Below, piece by piece: positions 6,957-15,481 of a stretch of DNA of 36,440 nt (the first letter of the stretch is position 1; each line of letters starts with the position of its first letter). Where the stretch lies: the NCBI GenBank assembly GCA_017882285.1, contig JADGPS010000031.1:1-36440 (forward strand), read 5' to 3'. Made by a program: the position numbers and the translations under genes. The stretch is from Paludibacter sp. (GTDB lineage Bacteria > Bacteroidota > Bacteroidia > Bacteroidales > Paludibacteraceae). The notes under the pieces were generated by a model. That model was not told the origin of the DNA. It made no database searches and worked only from the letters and a program-made list of their open reading frames with translations.

Positions 6957-8702
6957 GATATCAATCACCAGATTTAATTCGTCTAATTGTGATTGATCAA
7001 TTTTTGAAGGTGCATTAGCCATTACATCCCGTCCTGAATTATTTTTAGGAAAAGCAATACAATCACGAATGCTGTCGAGTCCTGCAAATAATGAAACCAA
7101 ACGATCCAGCCCAAAAGCCAGTCCCCCGTGTGGCGGTGCTCCATATTGAAAAGCGTTCATCAGAAAGCCAAACTGCGCCTGTGCCTTTTCAAGCGTAAAT
7201 CCAAGCAATTCGAACATTTTGTTTTGAAGTTGGCTGTCGTGAATACGAATTGACCCACCTCCCAATTCTATTCCATTGATTACCATATCATAAGCTGTTG
7301 CCCGCACTTTTCCTGAATCGGTATCCAACAGATGAATATCGTCCGGATTTGGTGATGTAAACGGATGATGAGTAGCATAATAGCGTTGAGTTTCATCGTC
7401 CCATTCAAACAACGGGAAGTCAATAACCCACAGCGGTGCAAATACGTTCTTTTCACGAAAACCTAACCTCGCTCCCATTTCTAATCGTAATTCGCATAAA
7501 GCCTTCTGTGTTTTGATTTTATTTCCGGCCAACAACAGAATTAAATCGCCTGATTGAGCATTAAACTTAGCAGCAATGGCTTTTAAATCATCAGTTGAGT
7601 AGAATTTATCAACAGAAGATTTGAATGTACCGTCGGCTTCACAGCGGATATATACCAATCCCTTCGCTCCTATTTGCGGACGTTTAACAAAGTCGGTCAG
7701 TTCATCTAATTGTTTGCGGGTATAACCTGCACAACCCCCGACACATATACCACCTACATAGGGTACACTGTCGAAAACAACAAAATCGTGTCCCGAAACA
7801 GCTTCTTTAAGCTCTACCAGCTTCATATCGAATCGGATATCCGGTTTATCCGAACCGTAGTACTTCATAGCATCGTGCCAGGTCATACGGGGAAACGGGT
7901 TGTCAAAATCAATATTTTTAATGAATTTGAATAACTGCTTCATCATCCCTTCAAAAATGACTAATACATCTTCCTGTTCAACAAAAGACATTTCACAATC
8001 TATTTGGGTAAATTCAGGCTGACGGTCAGCACGCAGGTCTTCGTCGCGAAAGCATTTGGCTATCTGAAAATAACGGTCGAAACCGGAAACCATCAACAGT
8101 TGTTTGAACAACTGTGGAGATTGCGGCAACGCGTAAAATTCTCCCGGATTCATACGTGAAGGTACCACAAAATCGCGTGCTCCTTCGGGCGTAGAACCAA
8201 TGAGAATAGGCGTTTCCACTTCCAGAAAGTTCATTTGGTCAAGGTACCGGCGTATTTCGAAGGTGATCCGGTGGCGTAATTCAAGATTTTCACGCACATT
8301 ATTCCTGCGTAGATCCAGATAGCGGTATTTCATGCGGATATCATCACCGCCATCAGTATTATCTTCGATGGTGAACGGTGGTGTTTTCGATTCGTTCAGC
8401 ACCTGTAGTGCCGATACAAGTATCTCTATTTCACCTGTTTCAATATTACGATTTTTATTGATGCGTTCGGCAACTTCACCTGTAGCCTGAATGACAAATT
8501 CGCGTCCCAGTTTATTGGCTTGTTCCCATAATCCGGCATTTACATCCTGATTAAAAACCAATTGGGTAATACCATACCGGTCACGGATATCAACGAAAGT
8601 CATTCCGCCCATTTTGCGGGTGCGTTGTACCCAGCCCGATAATATTGTGTGCTGTCCTGCATTAGCAATGCGTAACTCGCCGCAAGTGTGTATTCTAAAC
8701 AT
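6930..8702 (-). CDS. aspS: Aspartyl-tRNA synthetase
   Basis: Class II aminoacyl-tRNA synthetase charging tRNA-Asp with aspartate in the cytoplasm. Order seen: an N-terminal OB-fold anticodon-binding domain (about 1-110; [24 protein letters not shown]), then the catalytic domain with motif 2 ([18 protein letters not shown], around 220) and motif 3 ([14 protein letters not shown]), interrupted by the GAD insertion typical of bacterial AspRS (about 285-410). At 590 residues it is full length. It is monocistronic with its own terminator. The odd point is the C-terminus: the final codons and stop lie inside a dispersed palindromic repeat, so the last seven or so residues are probably not ancestral. 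The catalytic core is unaffected. Confidence 0.97.
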   Translation of the reverse strand: MFRIHTCGELRIANAGQHTILSGWVQRTRKMGGMTFVDIRDRYGITQLVFNQDVNAGLWEQANKLGREFVIQATGEVAERINKNRNIETGEIEILVSALQVLNESKTPPFTIEDNTDGGDDIRMKYRYLDLRRNNVRENLELRHRITFEIRRYLDQMNFLEVETPILIGSTPEGARDFVVPSRMNPGEFYALPQSPQLFKQLLMVSGFDRYFQIAKCFRDEDLRADRQPEFTQIDCEMSFVEQEDVLVIFEGMMKQLFKFIKNIDFDNPFPRMTWHDAMKYYGSDKPDIRFDMKLVELKEAVSGHDFVVFDSVPYVGGICVGGCAGYTRKQLDELTDFVKRPQIGAKGLVYIRCEADGTFKSSVDKFYSTDDLKAIAAKFNAQSGDLILLLAGNKIKTQKALCELRLEMGARLGFREKNVFAPLWVIDFPLFEWDDETQRYYATHHPFTSPNPDDIHLLDTDSGKVRATAYDMVINGIELGGGSIRIHDSQLQNKMFELLGFTLEKAQAQFGFLMNAFQYGAPPHGGLAFGLDRLVSLFAGLDSIRDCIAFPKNNSGRDVMANAPSKIDQSQLDELNLVIDIKPQTPKGA

Positions 8703-8790
8703 AATTAGATAATTTCCAATTCTTTAATTTTCAATTTTCAATGAAGTACAAAAGTACAAAAAAAAGTCTTAACCTAAACCAATAGAAACA

Positions 8791-8824
8791 AAAAGATGCA
8801 ATGAATTGAACCGTTGCATCTTTT
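8791..8824. terminator. Terminator downstream of fabD
   Basis: AAAAGATGCAA (8791-8801) pairs perfectly with TTGCATCTTTT (8814-8824) over 11 bp; on the minus strand it follows the fabD stop by about 30 nt and ends in T residues. Confidence 0.75.
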
Positions 8825-8828
8825 CTTG

Positions 8829-8850
8829 TTCCCCTTTAGGGGTTAGGGGC
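8829..8850. repeat. CCCCT/AGGGG palindrome after fabD
   Basis: TTCCCCTTTAGGGGTTAGGGGC lies between the fabD stop (8857) and its terminator, another member of the dispersed family. Confidence 0.65.
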
Positions 8851-8856
8851 CATTTG

Positions 8857-9729
8857 TTATGCTGTAATCGCTTCCGGGCTGATTTTCTTAATCAACCCTT
8901 TCAATACATCACCCGGACCAAGTTCAAAAAATTCAGTAGCACCGTCAGTCACCATGTTTTTTACGGTTTGAGTCCAACGAACAGGAGCTGTAAGTTGTGC
9001 AATCAGATTTTGTTTGATGGCTTCTGCTTCAGTTTGAGGATATGCATTAACGTTTTGATAGACAGGACAAACAGGAGTGCTGAAAGTCGTTGCATTGATA
9101 GCAGCTTGAAGTTCTTCGCTGGCAGGTTGCATCAATGGTGAGTGAAAAGCCCCCCCCACAGGAAGTTTCAATGCTCGTTTCGCTCCTTTTTCTTTCAACA
9201 ATTCACAAGCCCTGTCAATTCCTTCGATAGAACCTGAAATAACCAATTGTCCTGGACAGTTATAATTCGCAGGCACAACGATTAAACCTTTTAAGCTATC
9301 GCAGACTTCTTCTACATCCTCGTCGCTTAAACCAATAACTGCAGCCATAGTCGAAGGTTCTGTCTCACAGGCTTTTTGCATTGCCATGGCACGTGCATAC
9401 ACCAACTTTAATCCATCTTCGAACGATAAAGCACGAGCAGCTACCAAAGCCGAAAACTCACCCAAAGAGTGACCTGCTACCATTTCGGGTTTAAAATCAT
9501 CTCCCAATACGAAGGCAGAAATCACTGAATGCAGGAAAACAGCCGGTTGAGTTACGTTGGTTTGTTTCAAATCTTCTGGAGTTCCATCAAACATCAAATC
9601 GGTAATCCGAAATCCGAGAATTTCGTTTGCTTTTTCGAAATATTCTTTTGCTAAAGGAGATTTATCGTACAGGTCTTTGCCCATTCCTACAAACTGAGCA
9701 CCCTGACCGGGAAAAACGTAAGCTTTCAT
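8857..9729 (-). CDS. fabD: Malonyl-CoA:ACP transacylase
   Basis: Transfers malonyl groups from CoA to acyl carrier protein, the entry step of fatty-acid elongation. The 290-residue sequence begins with the family's FPGQGAQFVGMG and has the nucleophile Ser88 in GHSLGE, Arg113 in YARAMAMQ that binds the malonyl carboxylate, His196 in GGAFHSPLM as the partner base, and a C-terminal ELGPGDVLKGLIKKI. Length is normal. It lies alone rather than with other fab genes, with a terminator just downstream. Confidence 0.97.
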   Translation of the reverse strand: MKAYVFPGQGAQFVGMGKDLYDKSPLAKEYFEKANEILGFRITDLMFDGTPEDLKQTNVTQPAVFLHSVISAFVLGDDFKPEMVAGHSLGEFSALVAARALSFEDGLKLVYARAMAMQKACETEPSTMAAVIGLSDEDVEEVCDSLKGLIVVPANYNCPGQLVISGSIEGIDRACELLKEKGAKRALKLPVGGAFHSPLMQPASEELQAAINATTFSTPVCPVYQNVNAYPQTEAEAIKQNLIAQLTAPVRWTQTVKNMVTDGATEFFELGPGDVLKGLIKKISPEAITA

Positions 9730-9998
9730 ATTTTTTTAGTTTCAAGTAAAGAGTTACAAGTTACAGGTCAATAAATAAACAGGAAACAAGTAATCGATGA
9801 ATAATAATCAACACATAATTCTTTAAAAAATCGATGCAAAGATAATATTTTTAAAGAATACTACCTAATTCCTTATTCATAATTGCTTTTTTTAAAACCT
9901 ATATATCTGATTATGAAAGCTATACGATTTATATCAAATAAGAGGAAAAATAATGACCTATTGTTCATAGACTATTTTCAGATATAGATTTTTTCTTG

Positions 9999-10006
9999 TA
10001 AATTTG
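9999..10006 (+). promoter_or_regulatory. Probable -7 element for rsmG
   Basis: TAAATTTG fits TAnnTTTG and lies 21 nt before the rsmG ATG. No clear TTG is at the -33 position, so the call is moderate. The rest of 9730-10027 is AT-rich with nothing else recognisable. Confidence 0.4.
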
Positions 10007-10027
10007 CGACTGATTAAATGAAAATTA

Positions 10028-10648
10028 ATGGAACTGATTCTGAAATACTTTTTGAATTTAACAAGTATTCAAAAAGCTCAATTTGAAGCACTTTATGATT
10101 TGTATTTCGAATGGAACTCAAAAATCAACGTTATTTCGCGTAAAGATATTGAAAATCTGTACTTACATCATGTATTACATTCCCTGGCGATTGCAGAAAT
10201 TATTCATTTTCAACCCGGTACAACTGTTTTGGATGTAGGAACAGGAGGTGGCTTTCCGGGAATACCGTTGGCAATCCTTTTTCCTGATTCAACATTCGTT
10301 TTGATTGATTCCATCGGCAAAAAGATTAAAGTGGGAACGGAAGTAACAACCGCTATCGGCTTAAAAAACATAACTTTAAAACATTTGCGTGTTCAGGCAG
10401 AAAAAGGCAAATATGACTTTGTTGTGAGTCGTGCCGTTATGCCTTTGGACGATTTAGTAAAACTTGTAAAGAAAAATATCAGTAAAAAACAGTTGAATGC
10501 ACTTCCAAATGGACTTATCTGCTTGAAAGGAGGTGAGCTGCAACACGAAATCCTTCCTTACAAAAATATAGCCGAACTCTTTGAAGTAAGCGATTTTTTT
10601 AATGAAGAGTATTTCAAAACGAAGAAGGCGGTGTATGTTCCATTATAA
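10028..10648 (+). CDS. rsmG: 16S rRNA (guanine-527-N7)-methyltransferase
   Basis: RsmG (GidB) puts an S-adenosylmethionine-derived methyl on N7 of G527 of 16S rRNA. The 206-residue product has the family opening FEALYDLYFEWNSKINVISRKDIENLYLHHVLHSL, the SAM-binding motif VLDVGTGGGFPGIPLAI (about 69-85), VLIDSIGKKIK (motif II), and VVSRAVMPLDDLVKL (motif IV region). Length is normal. The weak Bacteroidota promoter element just upstream suggests its own transcript. Confidence 0.95.
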   Translation: MELILKYFLNLTSIQKAQFEALYDLYFEWNSKINVISRKDIENLYLHHVLHSLAIAEIIHFQPGTTVLDVGTGGGFPGIPLAILFPDSTFVLIDSIGKKIKVGTEVTTAIGLKNITLKHLRVQAEKGKYDFVVSRAVMPLDDLVKLVKKNISKKQLNALPNGLICLKGGELQHEILPYKNIAELFEVSDFFNEEYFKTKKAVYVPL

Positions 10649-10668
10649 AAGGTTTTAAGTTCATTAGT

Positions 10669-10753
10669 TAACTGGTTAATTAGTCAAGAATAAGAATCAA
10701 ATTCCAGTAAACAAATGAACCGATGAACTAATTAACTATTCAACCAATTAACC
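10669..10753. repeat. Low-complexity inverted arms between rsmG and the hydrolase gene
   Basis: TTCATTAGTTAACTGGTTAATTAG (as arms, 10669-10685) and an AACTAATTAACT...AACCAATTAACC stretch (10717-10753) are roughly complementary, so the spacer can fold back on itself. A similar AACCAATT-rich stretch precedes the gene at 27786. Confidence 0.4.
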
Positions 10754-10758
10754 AAAAT

Positions 10759-11391
10759 ATGACAATTAAAACATTCACATTCAATCCTTTTCAGGTTAAT
10801 GCTTACCTTGTTTACGATGAGACAAAAGAAGCAATTCTAATAGATGCCAGTTGTTATAGTGAAGAAGAACAACAAATTTTAAAGCACTTTATTGAACAGA
10901 ATGAGTTGATTTTAAAACGGGTACTTAATACTCATTTACACCTTGACCATCAGTTTGGCAATAAGTTTATTTTTGATACCTACAAAATAAAGCCTGAAGC
11001 AGGTGAAGATGATGAATTTATGATTAAATCCTTTGTTAATCAGGCGTTATTTTATCGGCTTTCGGTAAATGAAGCTCAACCTCTTGAAAAATACATTATT
11101 GATAATGAAGAGATTAAGTTTGGGAATTCATCACTTGTTGCACTTCATGTTCCGGGTCATTCACCTGGAAGTATGGCTTTTTATTCGGAAAAAAATGGTG
11201 TATTATTTTCAGGGGATGTACTCTTTCAGGGTTCAATTGGCAGAACTGATTTGCCTCAGGGAGATCATGCCACACTGATATCGTCAATAACAAAAAAATT
11301 GCTTCCCCTACCCGATTCCACCGTGGTTTACTGTGGTCATGGACCTTCTACGAACATTGGAATCGAGAAAAAAAACAATCCGTACTTATAA
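10759..11391 (+). CDS. Metallo-beta-lactamase-fold hydrolase, glyoxalase II-like
   Basis: A 210-residue hydrolase of the hydroxyacylglutathione-hydrolase-like group. Metal ligands visible in order: THLHLDH (about 58-64), PGHSPGS (His around 134), SGDVLF (Asp around 152), and YCGHGPST (His around 194). The fold starts FNPFQVNAYLVYDETKEAILIDA. Such proteins hydrolyse thioesters or related esters, but whether this one acts on a methylglyoxal-derived thioester is not shown. The mgsA gene for methylglyoxal synthase is in the same window but 11 kb away. It is convergent with nadD, with a one-base gap between the stop codons. Confidence 0.88.
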   Translation: MTIKTFTFNPFQVNAYLVYDETKEAILIDASCYSEEEQQILKHFIEQNELILKRVLNTHLHLDHQFGNKFIFDTYKIKPEAGEDDEFMIKSFVNQALFYRLSVNEAQPLEKYIIDNEEIKFGNSSLVALHVPGHSPGSMAFYSEKNGVLFSGDVLFQGSIGRTDLPQGDHATLISSITKKLLPLPDSTVVYCGHGPSTNIGIEKKNNPYL

Positions 11392-11392
11392 A

Positions 11393-12004
11393 CTACTGGT
11401 AGAGATTATTATCAATAATAAATTGATATACAGAAGGATGCAACCAAGAACTTACATCCTTTTTTTGTGCAATGAACTCGCGAATTTGGGAGGAAGAAAT
11501 ATCGTAAAAAGGAGTTTTAAGTAATTGCATTTGTGGGTATACATCAGCTACTTCAATAAAATCGTAGCATCGACGAGGATAAACCAAAACAGGAAACTCT
11601 TTCAGAATTTGTAAGGGGTTTTTCCACTGATCGAAAACCAGTGCATTATCGCTTCCAATGATTAATATAAATTGATAATCAGAAAATTGCGATTCCAGTT
11701 CATGCAAAGTATCAATGGAATAAGATGGAATGGGCATGGTAAATTCAACGTCGGATGCTTTGAAACCCGGATGGTTTTGTATAGCCAACATCAACATATC
11801 TAACCGTACATACTCGTCTATTAAATCGGACTGGTTTTTCAACGGATTGCAGGGTGAAACAACAAACCAGACTTCATCAACTAATTGATTTTCAATTAAA
11901 TGTTCAGCTATTTTCTGATGACCCAAATGAATGGGATTAAATGATCCGGAATAAATTCCGATTCTCTTTTTTAAGTGATTTTCAGTTCCCTGCTCCGATT
12001 TCAT
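11393..12004 (-). CDS. nadD: Nicotinate-mononucleotide adenylyltransferase
   Basis: Adenylylates nicotinate mononucleotide to deamido-NAD in NAD synthesis. The 203-residue protein has GIYSGSFNPIHLGH (about 15-28) with the nucleotidyltransferase HxGH motif, WFVVSPCNPLK, IIGSDNALVFDQW, and the C-terminal ISSSQIREFI signature. It is last in a yicC-gmk-nadD run on the minus strand, 15 nt after gmk, an arrangement I recall as common in Bacteroidota. Confidence 0.95.
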   Translation of the reverse strand: MKSEQGTENHLKKRIGIYSGSFNPIHLGHQKIAEHLIENQLVDEVWFVVSPCNPLKNQSDLIDEYVRLDMLMLAIQNHPGFKASDVEFTMPIPSYSIDTLHELESQFSDYQFILIIGSDNALVFDQWKNPLQILKEFPVLVYPRRCYDFIEVADVYPQMQLLKTPFYDISSSQIREFIAQKKDVSSWLHPSVYQFIIDNNLYQ

Positions 12005-12019
12005 CGTTTAAAAATCTGA

Positions 12020-12586
12020 TTATTTGCTTAAAAATTCACAAATAGCATTTTCAGCTTCTTTTTTGGCTTTTTCCAAATCGTCATTTACAATTACCAAATC
12101 AAACTTTGGAGCAAAAGTCATTTCAAAATCAGCCTTTGCAACTCGTTTAGCAATCATTTCAGGAGAATCGGTTTTTCGATTTACCAAGCGTTGGTGTAGA
12201 ATATCAATGCTTGGAGGAGCAACAAAAAGTGCCAAAGCCTTATCGCTATACTGTTTTTTTATATTCAATCCGCCTGCCACATCCATATCAAATACAATGT
12301 TTTTACCTTTGCTTGTAATACGTTCTATTTCAGTGCGAAGTGTGCCGTAGTAAAAGTTATGATACACTTCTTCGTATTCAATAAATTCTTGATTATCAAT
12401 TTTTTGTCTAAACTCTTCAGGCGAGAGGAAATAATAGTCAACTCCATGCCTTTCAGTGCCTCGTGGAGCACGACTCGTAGCTGAAACCGAGAATTCAAGA
12501 TTGAATTCACAACCCAAAACATGGTGAACCAGGGTACTTTTCCCTGCTCCGGAAGGTGCTGAAAATATAATTAATTTGCCGGACAT
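12020..12586 (-). CDS. gmk: Guanylate kinase
   Basis: Phosphorylates GMP to GDP with ATP. The 188-residue protein has the P-loop FSAPSGAGKST (8-18), the GMP-binding segment SATSRAPRGTERHGVDYYF (about 36-54) and EEVYHNFYYGT, then VFDMDVAGGLNIK and the lid region RQ/RLVNRKTDSPEMIAKRV. Full length for the family. It lies between yicC and nadD; the 186-nt gap to yicC is filled with a fold-back low-complexity sequence. Confidence 0.96.
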   Translation of the reverse strand: MSGKLIIFSAPSGAGKSTLVHHVLGCEFNLEFSVSATSRAPRGTERHGVDYYFLSPEEFRQKIDNQEFIEYEEVYHNFYYGTLRTEIERITSKGKNIVFDMDVAGGLNIKKQYSDKALALFVAPPSIDILHQRLVNRKTDSPEMIAKRVAKADFEMTFAPKFDLVIVNDDLEKAKKEAENAICEFLSK

Positions 12587-12591
12587 TTCTT

Positions 12592-12770
12592 TAGTCGGTA
12601 GTTTATAGTTTATAGTCGGTAGTCGGTAGTTTATAGTCGGTAGTCAGTAATTGGTTATATAAGTAATTGAGAGTTTTTAACAGGAGGGAGTTTATAAATA
12701 GTAATAACTATTCTTCTTAGTATCAACTACCTACTACTAACTACCTACTACTAACTACCCACTATTACTG
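12592..12770. repeat. Low-complexity fold-back spacer between yicC and gmk
   Basis: The left arm (12592-12650) repeats TAGTCGGTAGTTTA units; the right arm (12722-12770) repeats CTACCTACTACTAA units. The arms are roughly complementary, so the intercistronic RNA can form a long hairpin within the presumed operon. Confidence 0.5.
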
Positions 12771-12772
12771 AC

Positions 12773-13648
12773 TTAAAGAACATTCAATACTTGCTCTTTA
12801 ATCTGTTCCAAATCATCTTTCATCAAAACTACAATTTTTTGCATTTCGCTGTGATTTGATTTAGAACCAAGTGTATTTACCTCACGTCCAATTTCTTGAG
12901 CAATAAAACCAAGTTTCTTACCGGGAGATTTTTCGTGCTGCATAGTTTCCATGAAATAATCCAAGTGATTACGCAAACGTACCTTTTCTTCGTTTACATC
13001 GAGTTTTTCTATATAAAAAATCAATTCTTGTTCCAGGCGATTTTTGTCGTAGTCGATTTTATCGGATATGGCTTGCAGGCTTTCTTCAAGTCGAGCTCTG
13101 ATTTTTTCAACTCGCTCAGCTTCAAAAGGTGCTGTTTGATCCAGTAACTGTCCGATATGAGCTATCTTTTCATTAAATACAGCTTCCAACGATTTTCCTT
13201 CCTGTATCCTAAACACAGTAAGCTGTTCAACTGCCAATGCAATAGCTTTACGAATTTCAAGCCATTCATTTTCATCCAATTCCACAGTTTCAGTCTTCAT
13301 TGTATCGGGCAAACGGAGTAACACATCAAACCAATTGACCGGCACATCAATTTCCATTTTATCAGACAACATCTTGATTTGTTGATAGTAAGACTCAACG
13401 ACAGATTGATTGATTTGTGTTACCGACTCTTTACCGGAATTGTCAACATACAGGGAAAGATCAATTTTACCCCGTTCGAGTTTTTGTGATAGTTCGTTAC
13501 GGATTTCGATATCTTTTTCGCGATACAATCCTGAAATGCGTGTTGATACATCCAACTGTTTGCTGTTAAGTGATTTAATTTCAACCACAATTTTTTTATT
13601 TCCGTATTCGCAAGTGGCTTTTCCGAAGCCGGTCATCGATTGTATCAT
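12773..13648 (-). CDS. yicC: YicC/YloC family endoribonuclease
   Basis: A 291-residue protein of the YicC family, described as an endoribonuclease in other bacteria. Typical N-terminus MIQSMTGFGKATCEYGNKKIVVEIKSLNSKQLD in pieces (SMTGFG, EIKSLN), a long helical middle, and the C-terminal DUF1732-type end with GKKLGFIAQEIGREVNTLGSK followed by the helix ending EQIKEQVLNVL. Full length. It is the first gene of the yicC-gmk-nadD group. TATTTTTG on the minus strand about 60 nt upstream (complement of 13710-13717 region) could be its -7 element, but I saw no matching -33. Confidence 0.92.
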   Translation of the reverse strand: MIQSMTGFGKATCEYGNKKIVVEIKSLNSKQLDVSTRISGLYREKDIEIRNELSQKLERGKIDLSLYVDNSGKESVTQINQSVVESYYQQIKMLSDKMEIDVPVNWFDVLLRLPDTMKTETVELDENEWLEIRKAIALAVEQLTVFRIQEGKSLEAVFNEKIAHIGQLLDQTAPFEAERVEKIRARLEESLQAISDKIDYDKNRLEQELIFYIEKLDVNEEKVRLRNHLDYFMETMQHEKSPGKKLGFIAQEIGREVNTLGSKSNHSEMQKIVVLMKDDLEQIKEQVLNVL

Positions 13649-13840
13649 TATTTTTGGGTGATTTAGTGATTTGTTTCTCTGTTTTCCAGTAACCCTTTTA
13701 CTTGATTATGCAAAAATACAATTTTTATTTTAAAGAATCGATTTTGTAGTATACTCTGTCAATTTTATTGTTTAAAGCACTATTTTAAAACAAAACAATA
13801 AAAAAATGTCGAAATTGTTTCAGTTCTACAAAATTGTTTT

Positions 13841-13848
13841 TATCTTTG
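13841..13848 (+). promoter_or_regulatory. -7 element of the trp leader promoter
   Basis: TATCTTTG fits TAnnTTTG. The nearest TTG (13815-13817) is 23 nt upstream, slightly longer than the usual spacing. The transcript would begin around 13853, just ahead of the leader peptide. Confidence 0.55.
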
Positions 13849-13869
13849 CCATCCTAAAAATCAAAAGAA

Positions 13870-13929
13870 ATGAACTTTACAGACTCATTATTGTATTGGC
13901 GTTGGCAAAACTATTGTTGTAAACAATGA
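13870..13929 (+). CDS. trp leader peptide
   Basis: A 19-residue frame: MNFTDSLLYWRWQNYCCKQ then TGA. Two Trp codons (13897-13899 and 13903-13905) separated by one Arg make ribosome progress depend on charged tRNA-Trp. The W-R-W-x-N-Y-C-C pattern is one I recall from Bacteroidota Trp leaders. The codons after WRW overlap the RNA segment that forms the antiterminator, so a ribosome stalled on Trp would leave that segment (13917-13926) free. It is too short for routine gene callers. Together with the hairpin at 13974-14014 it forms a transcription attenuator ahead of trpB. Confidence 0.85.
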   Translation: MNFTDSLLYWRWQNYCCKQ

Positions 13930-14014
13930 GGTTTGGTTTGGCGTAAGTATACAAAAACGAATAATCCAGCATAACAGCCTGTTGTTTACAATAAACGACA
14001 GGCTGTATTTTTTT
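13917..14014 (+). promoter_or_regulatory. Trp attenuator: antiterminator and terminator
   Basis: Terminator: ACAGCCTGTTGTTTA (13974-13988) pairs with TAAACGACAGGCTGT (13992-14006), 15 bp with one G-U, loop CAA, followed by A then seven T. Antiterminator: TTGTAAACAA (13917-13926) is exactly complementary to TTGTTTACAA (13982-13991), which overlaps the 5' arm of the terminator. When the ribosome moves on to the leader stop codon it covers 13917-13926, letting the terminator form; when it stalls at the Trp codons the antiterminator wins. Confidence 0.85.
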
Positions 14015-14059
14015 ACGAAATATATTAAATTCAATATTTACTAATAATTTTACGACATC

Positions 14060-15424
14060 ATGGAAAAAACGAAAAAATTTCTGTTGGCCGAAAAAGAAAT
14101 ACCTACAAAATGGTACAACATTGTAGCCGACATGCAAAACAAACCGATGCCAATGTTGCATCCGGGAACAAAACAACCTATTAAGGAAGAAGATTTGTAT
14201 CCATTATTTGCAAAAAAGTTGGCACATCAAGAACTGAATCAAACAGATCCCTGGATAGAAATTCCGGAAGAAGTGCGCGAAAAATACAAAATTTATCGCC
14301 CTACTCCATTAGTTCGTGCCTATAATCTGGAAAAAGCATTGGATACGCCTGCTCATATTTATTTTAAAAATGAAAGTGTAAGTCCGGTTGGTTCTCACAA
14401 ACTCAATTCTGCATTGGCTCAAGCCTATTATTGCAAAGAAGAGGGTGTAACAAATATTACTACCGAAACAGGTGCAGGTCAATGGGGAACCGCATTATCT
14501 TTGGCAGCAAAAATTTTTGGTTTGGAATTAGCGGTTTATATGGTGAAAATCAGTTACGAACAAAAACCATATCGTCGCTCATTGATGCAAACCTGGGGAG
14601 CGCAAGTTATTCCTTCACCCAGTATGTCTACCAAAGCAGGAAGAAAAACAATTACAGAACATCCTAATTATCAGGGAAGTTTAGGAACAGCAATTTCCGA
14701 AGCCATTGAACTGGCGATGTCAACTCCAAATTGCAAATACACGTTAGGAAGTGTGCTGAATCATGTTACTTTACACCAAACTGTTATCGGCTTGGAAGCT
14801 GAGAAACAAATGGAAATGGCGGGTGAATATCCTGATGTTATTATAGGTTGCTTTGGTGGAGGTTCTAATTTTGGTGGAATTTCGTTTCCATTTATGCGCC
14901 ACAACATCAAAGAAGGTAAAAAAACACGTTTTATTGCTGCAGAACCGACTTCATGTCCCAAATTGACTCGTGGCAAATTTGAATATGATTTTGGTGACGA
15001 AGCCGGATATACACCGCTTTTACCCATGTTTACACTTGGTCATAATTTTGCTCCGGCACATATTCATGCCGGTGGACTTCGCTATCACGGTGCAGGAACT
15101 ATTGTAAGTCAATTGATGAAAGATGGTTTAATGGAAGCAGTTGATATTGAACAATTAGATTCGTTTAAAGCCGGTGTTTTGTTTGCACAAACCGAAGGAA
15201 TTGTACCCGCTCCCGAATCGGCTCACGCCATTGCTGCTGCCATAAACGAAGCATTAAAATGCAAAGAAGAAGGAACAACCAAAACGATTTTGTTCAATCT
15301 TTCGGGACATGGATTGGTGGATATGTCTGCTTATGATCAATATTTAGCCGGCGATTTGGTAAATTATTCATTATCAAATGAAGATATTGCAAAGAACACT
15401 GATCAGCTGGAACATTTAGTTTAA
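14060..15424 (+). CDS. trpB: Tryptophan synthase beta chain, type 2 (TrpB2)
   Basis: PLP enzyme that joins indole (or another nucleophile) to serine to make tryptophan. The 454 residues, long N-terminus and PSPS motif mark it as the TrpB2 type rather than the ~400-residue TrpB1. Visible: PLP lysine 114 in GSHKLNSA, catalytic-type Glu136 in TETGAGQWG, phosphate-binding GGGSN (266-270), and a C-terminal FNLSGHGLVDM. No trpA or other trp gene is adjacent, so it may work with free indole, since TrpB2 proteins generally lack the TrpA contacts. The Trp attenuator immediately upstream argues strongly that its physiological role concerns tryptophan. It ends in a terminator shared with the convergent ndh gene. 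Confidence 0.95.
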   Translation: MEKTKKFLLAEKEIPTKWYNIVADMQNKPMPMLHPGTKQPIKEEDLYPLFAKKLAHQELNQTDPWIEIPEEVREKYKIYRPTPLVRAYNLEKALDTPAHIYFKNESVSPVGSHKLNSALAQAYYCKEEGVTNITTETGAGQWGTALSLAAKIFGLELAVYMVKISYEQKPYRRSLMQTWGAQVIPSPSMSTKAGRKTITEHPNYQGSLGTAISEAIELAMSTPNCKYTLGSVLNHVTLHQTVIGLEAEKQMEMAGEYPDVIIGCFGGGSNFGGISFPFMRHNIKEGKKTRFIAAEPTSCPKLTRGKFEYDFGDEAGYTPLLPMFTLGHNFAPAHIHAGGLRYHGAGTIVSQLMKDGLMEAVDIEQLDSFKAGVLFAQTEGIVPAPESAHAIAAAINEALKCKEEGTTKTILFNLSGHGLVDMSAYDQYLAGDLVNYSLSNEDIAKNTDQLEHLV

Positions 15425-15446
15425 AAGAATGATATTTTATAAGACA

Positions 15447-15479
15447 AAAAAACGGTTTCCAACAAGGAAGCCGTTTTTT
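15447..15479. terminator. Bidirectional terminator between trpB and ndh
   Basis: AAAAAACGGTTTCC (15447-15460) pairs with GGAAGCCGTTTTTT (15466-15479) with one G-T mismatch, loop AACAA. A-rich and T-rich flanks suit both converging transcripts; the ndh stop is only 3 nt beyond. Confidence 0.85.
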
Positions 15480-15481
15480 GT

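Noticed and set aside
14060-15424. Threonine synthase or another PLP fold-II enzyme instead of TrpB
   Set aside because: The motifs SHKLNSA, TETGAGQWG and GGGSN together with the Trp leader fit TrpB2.
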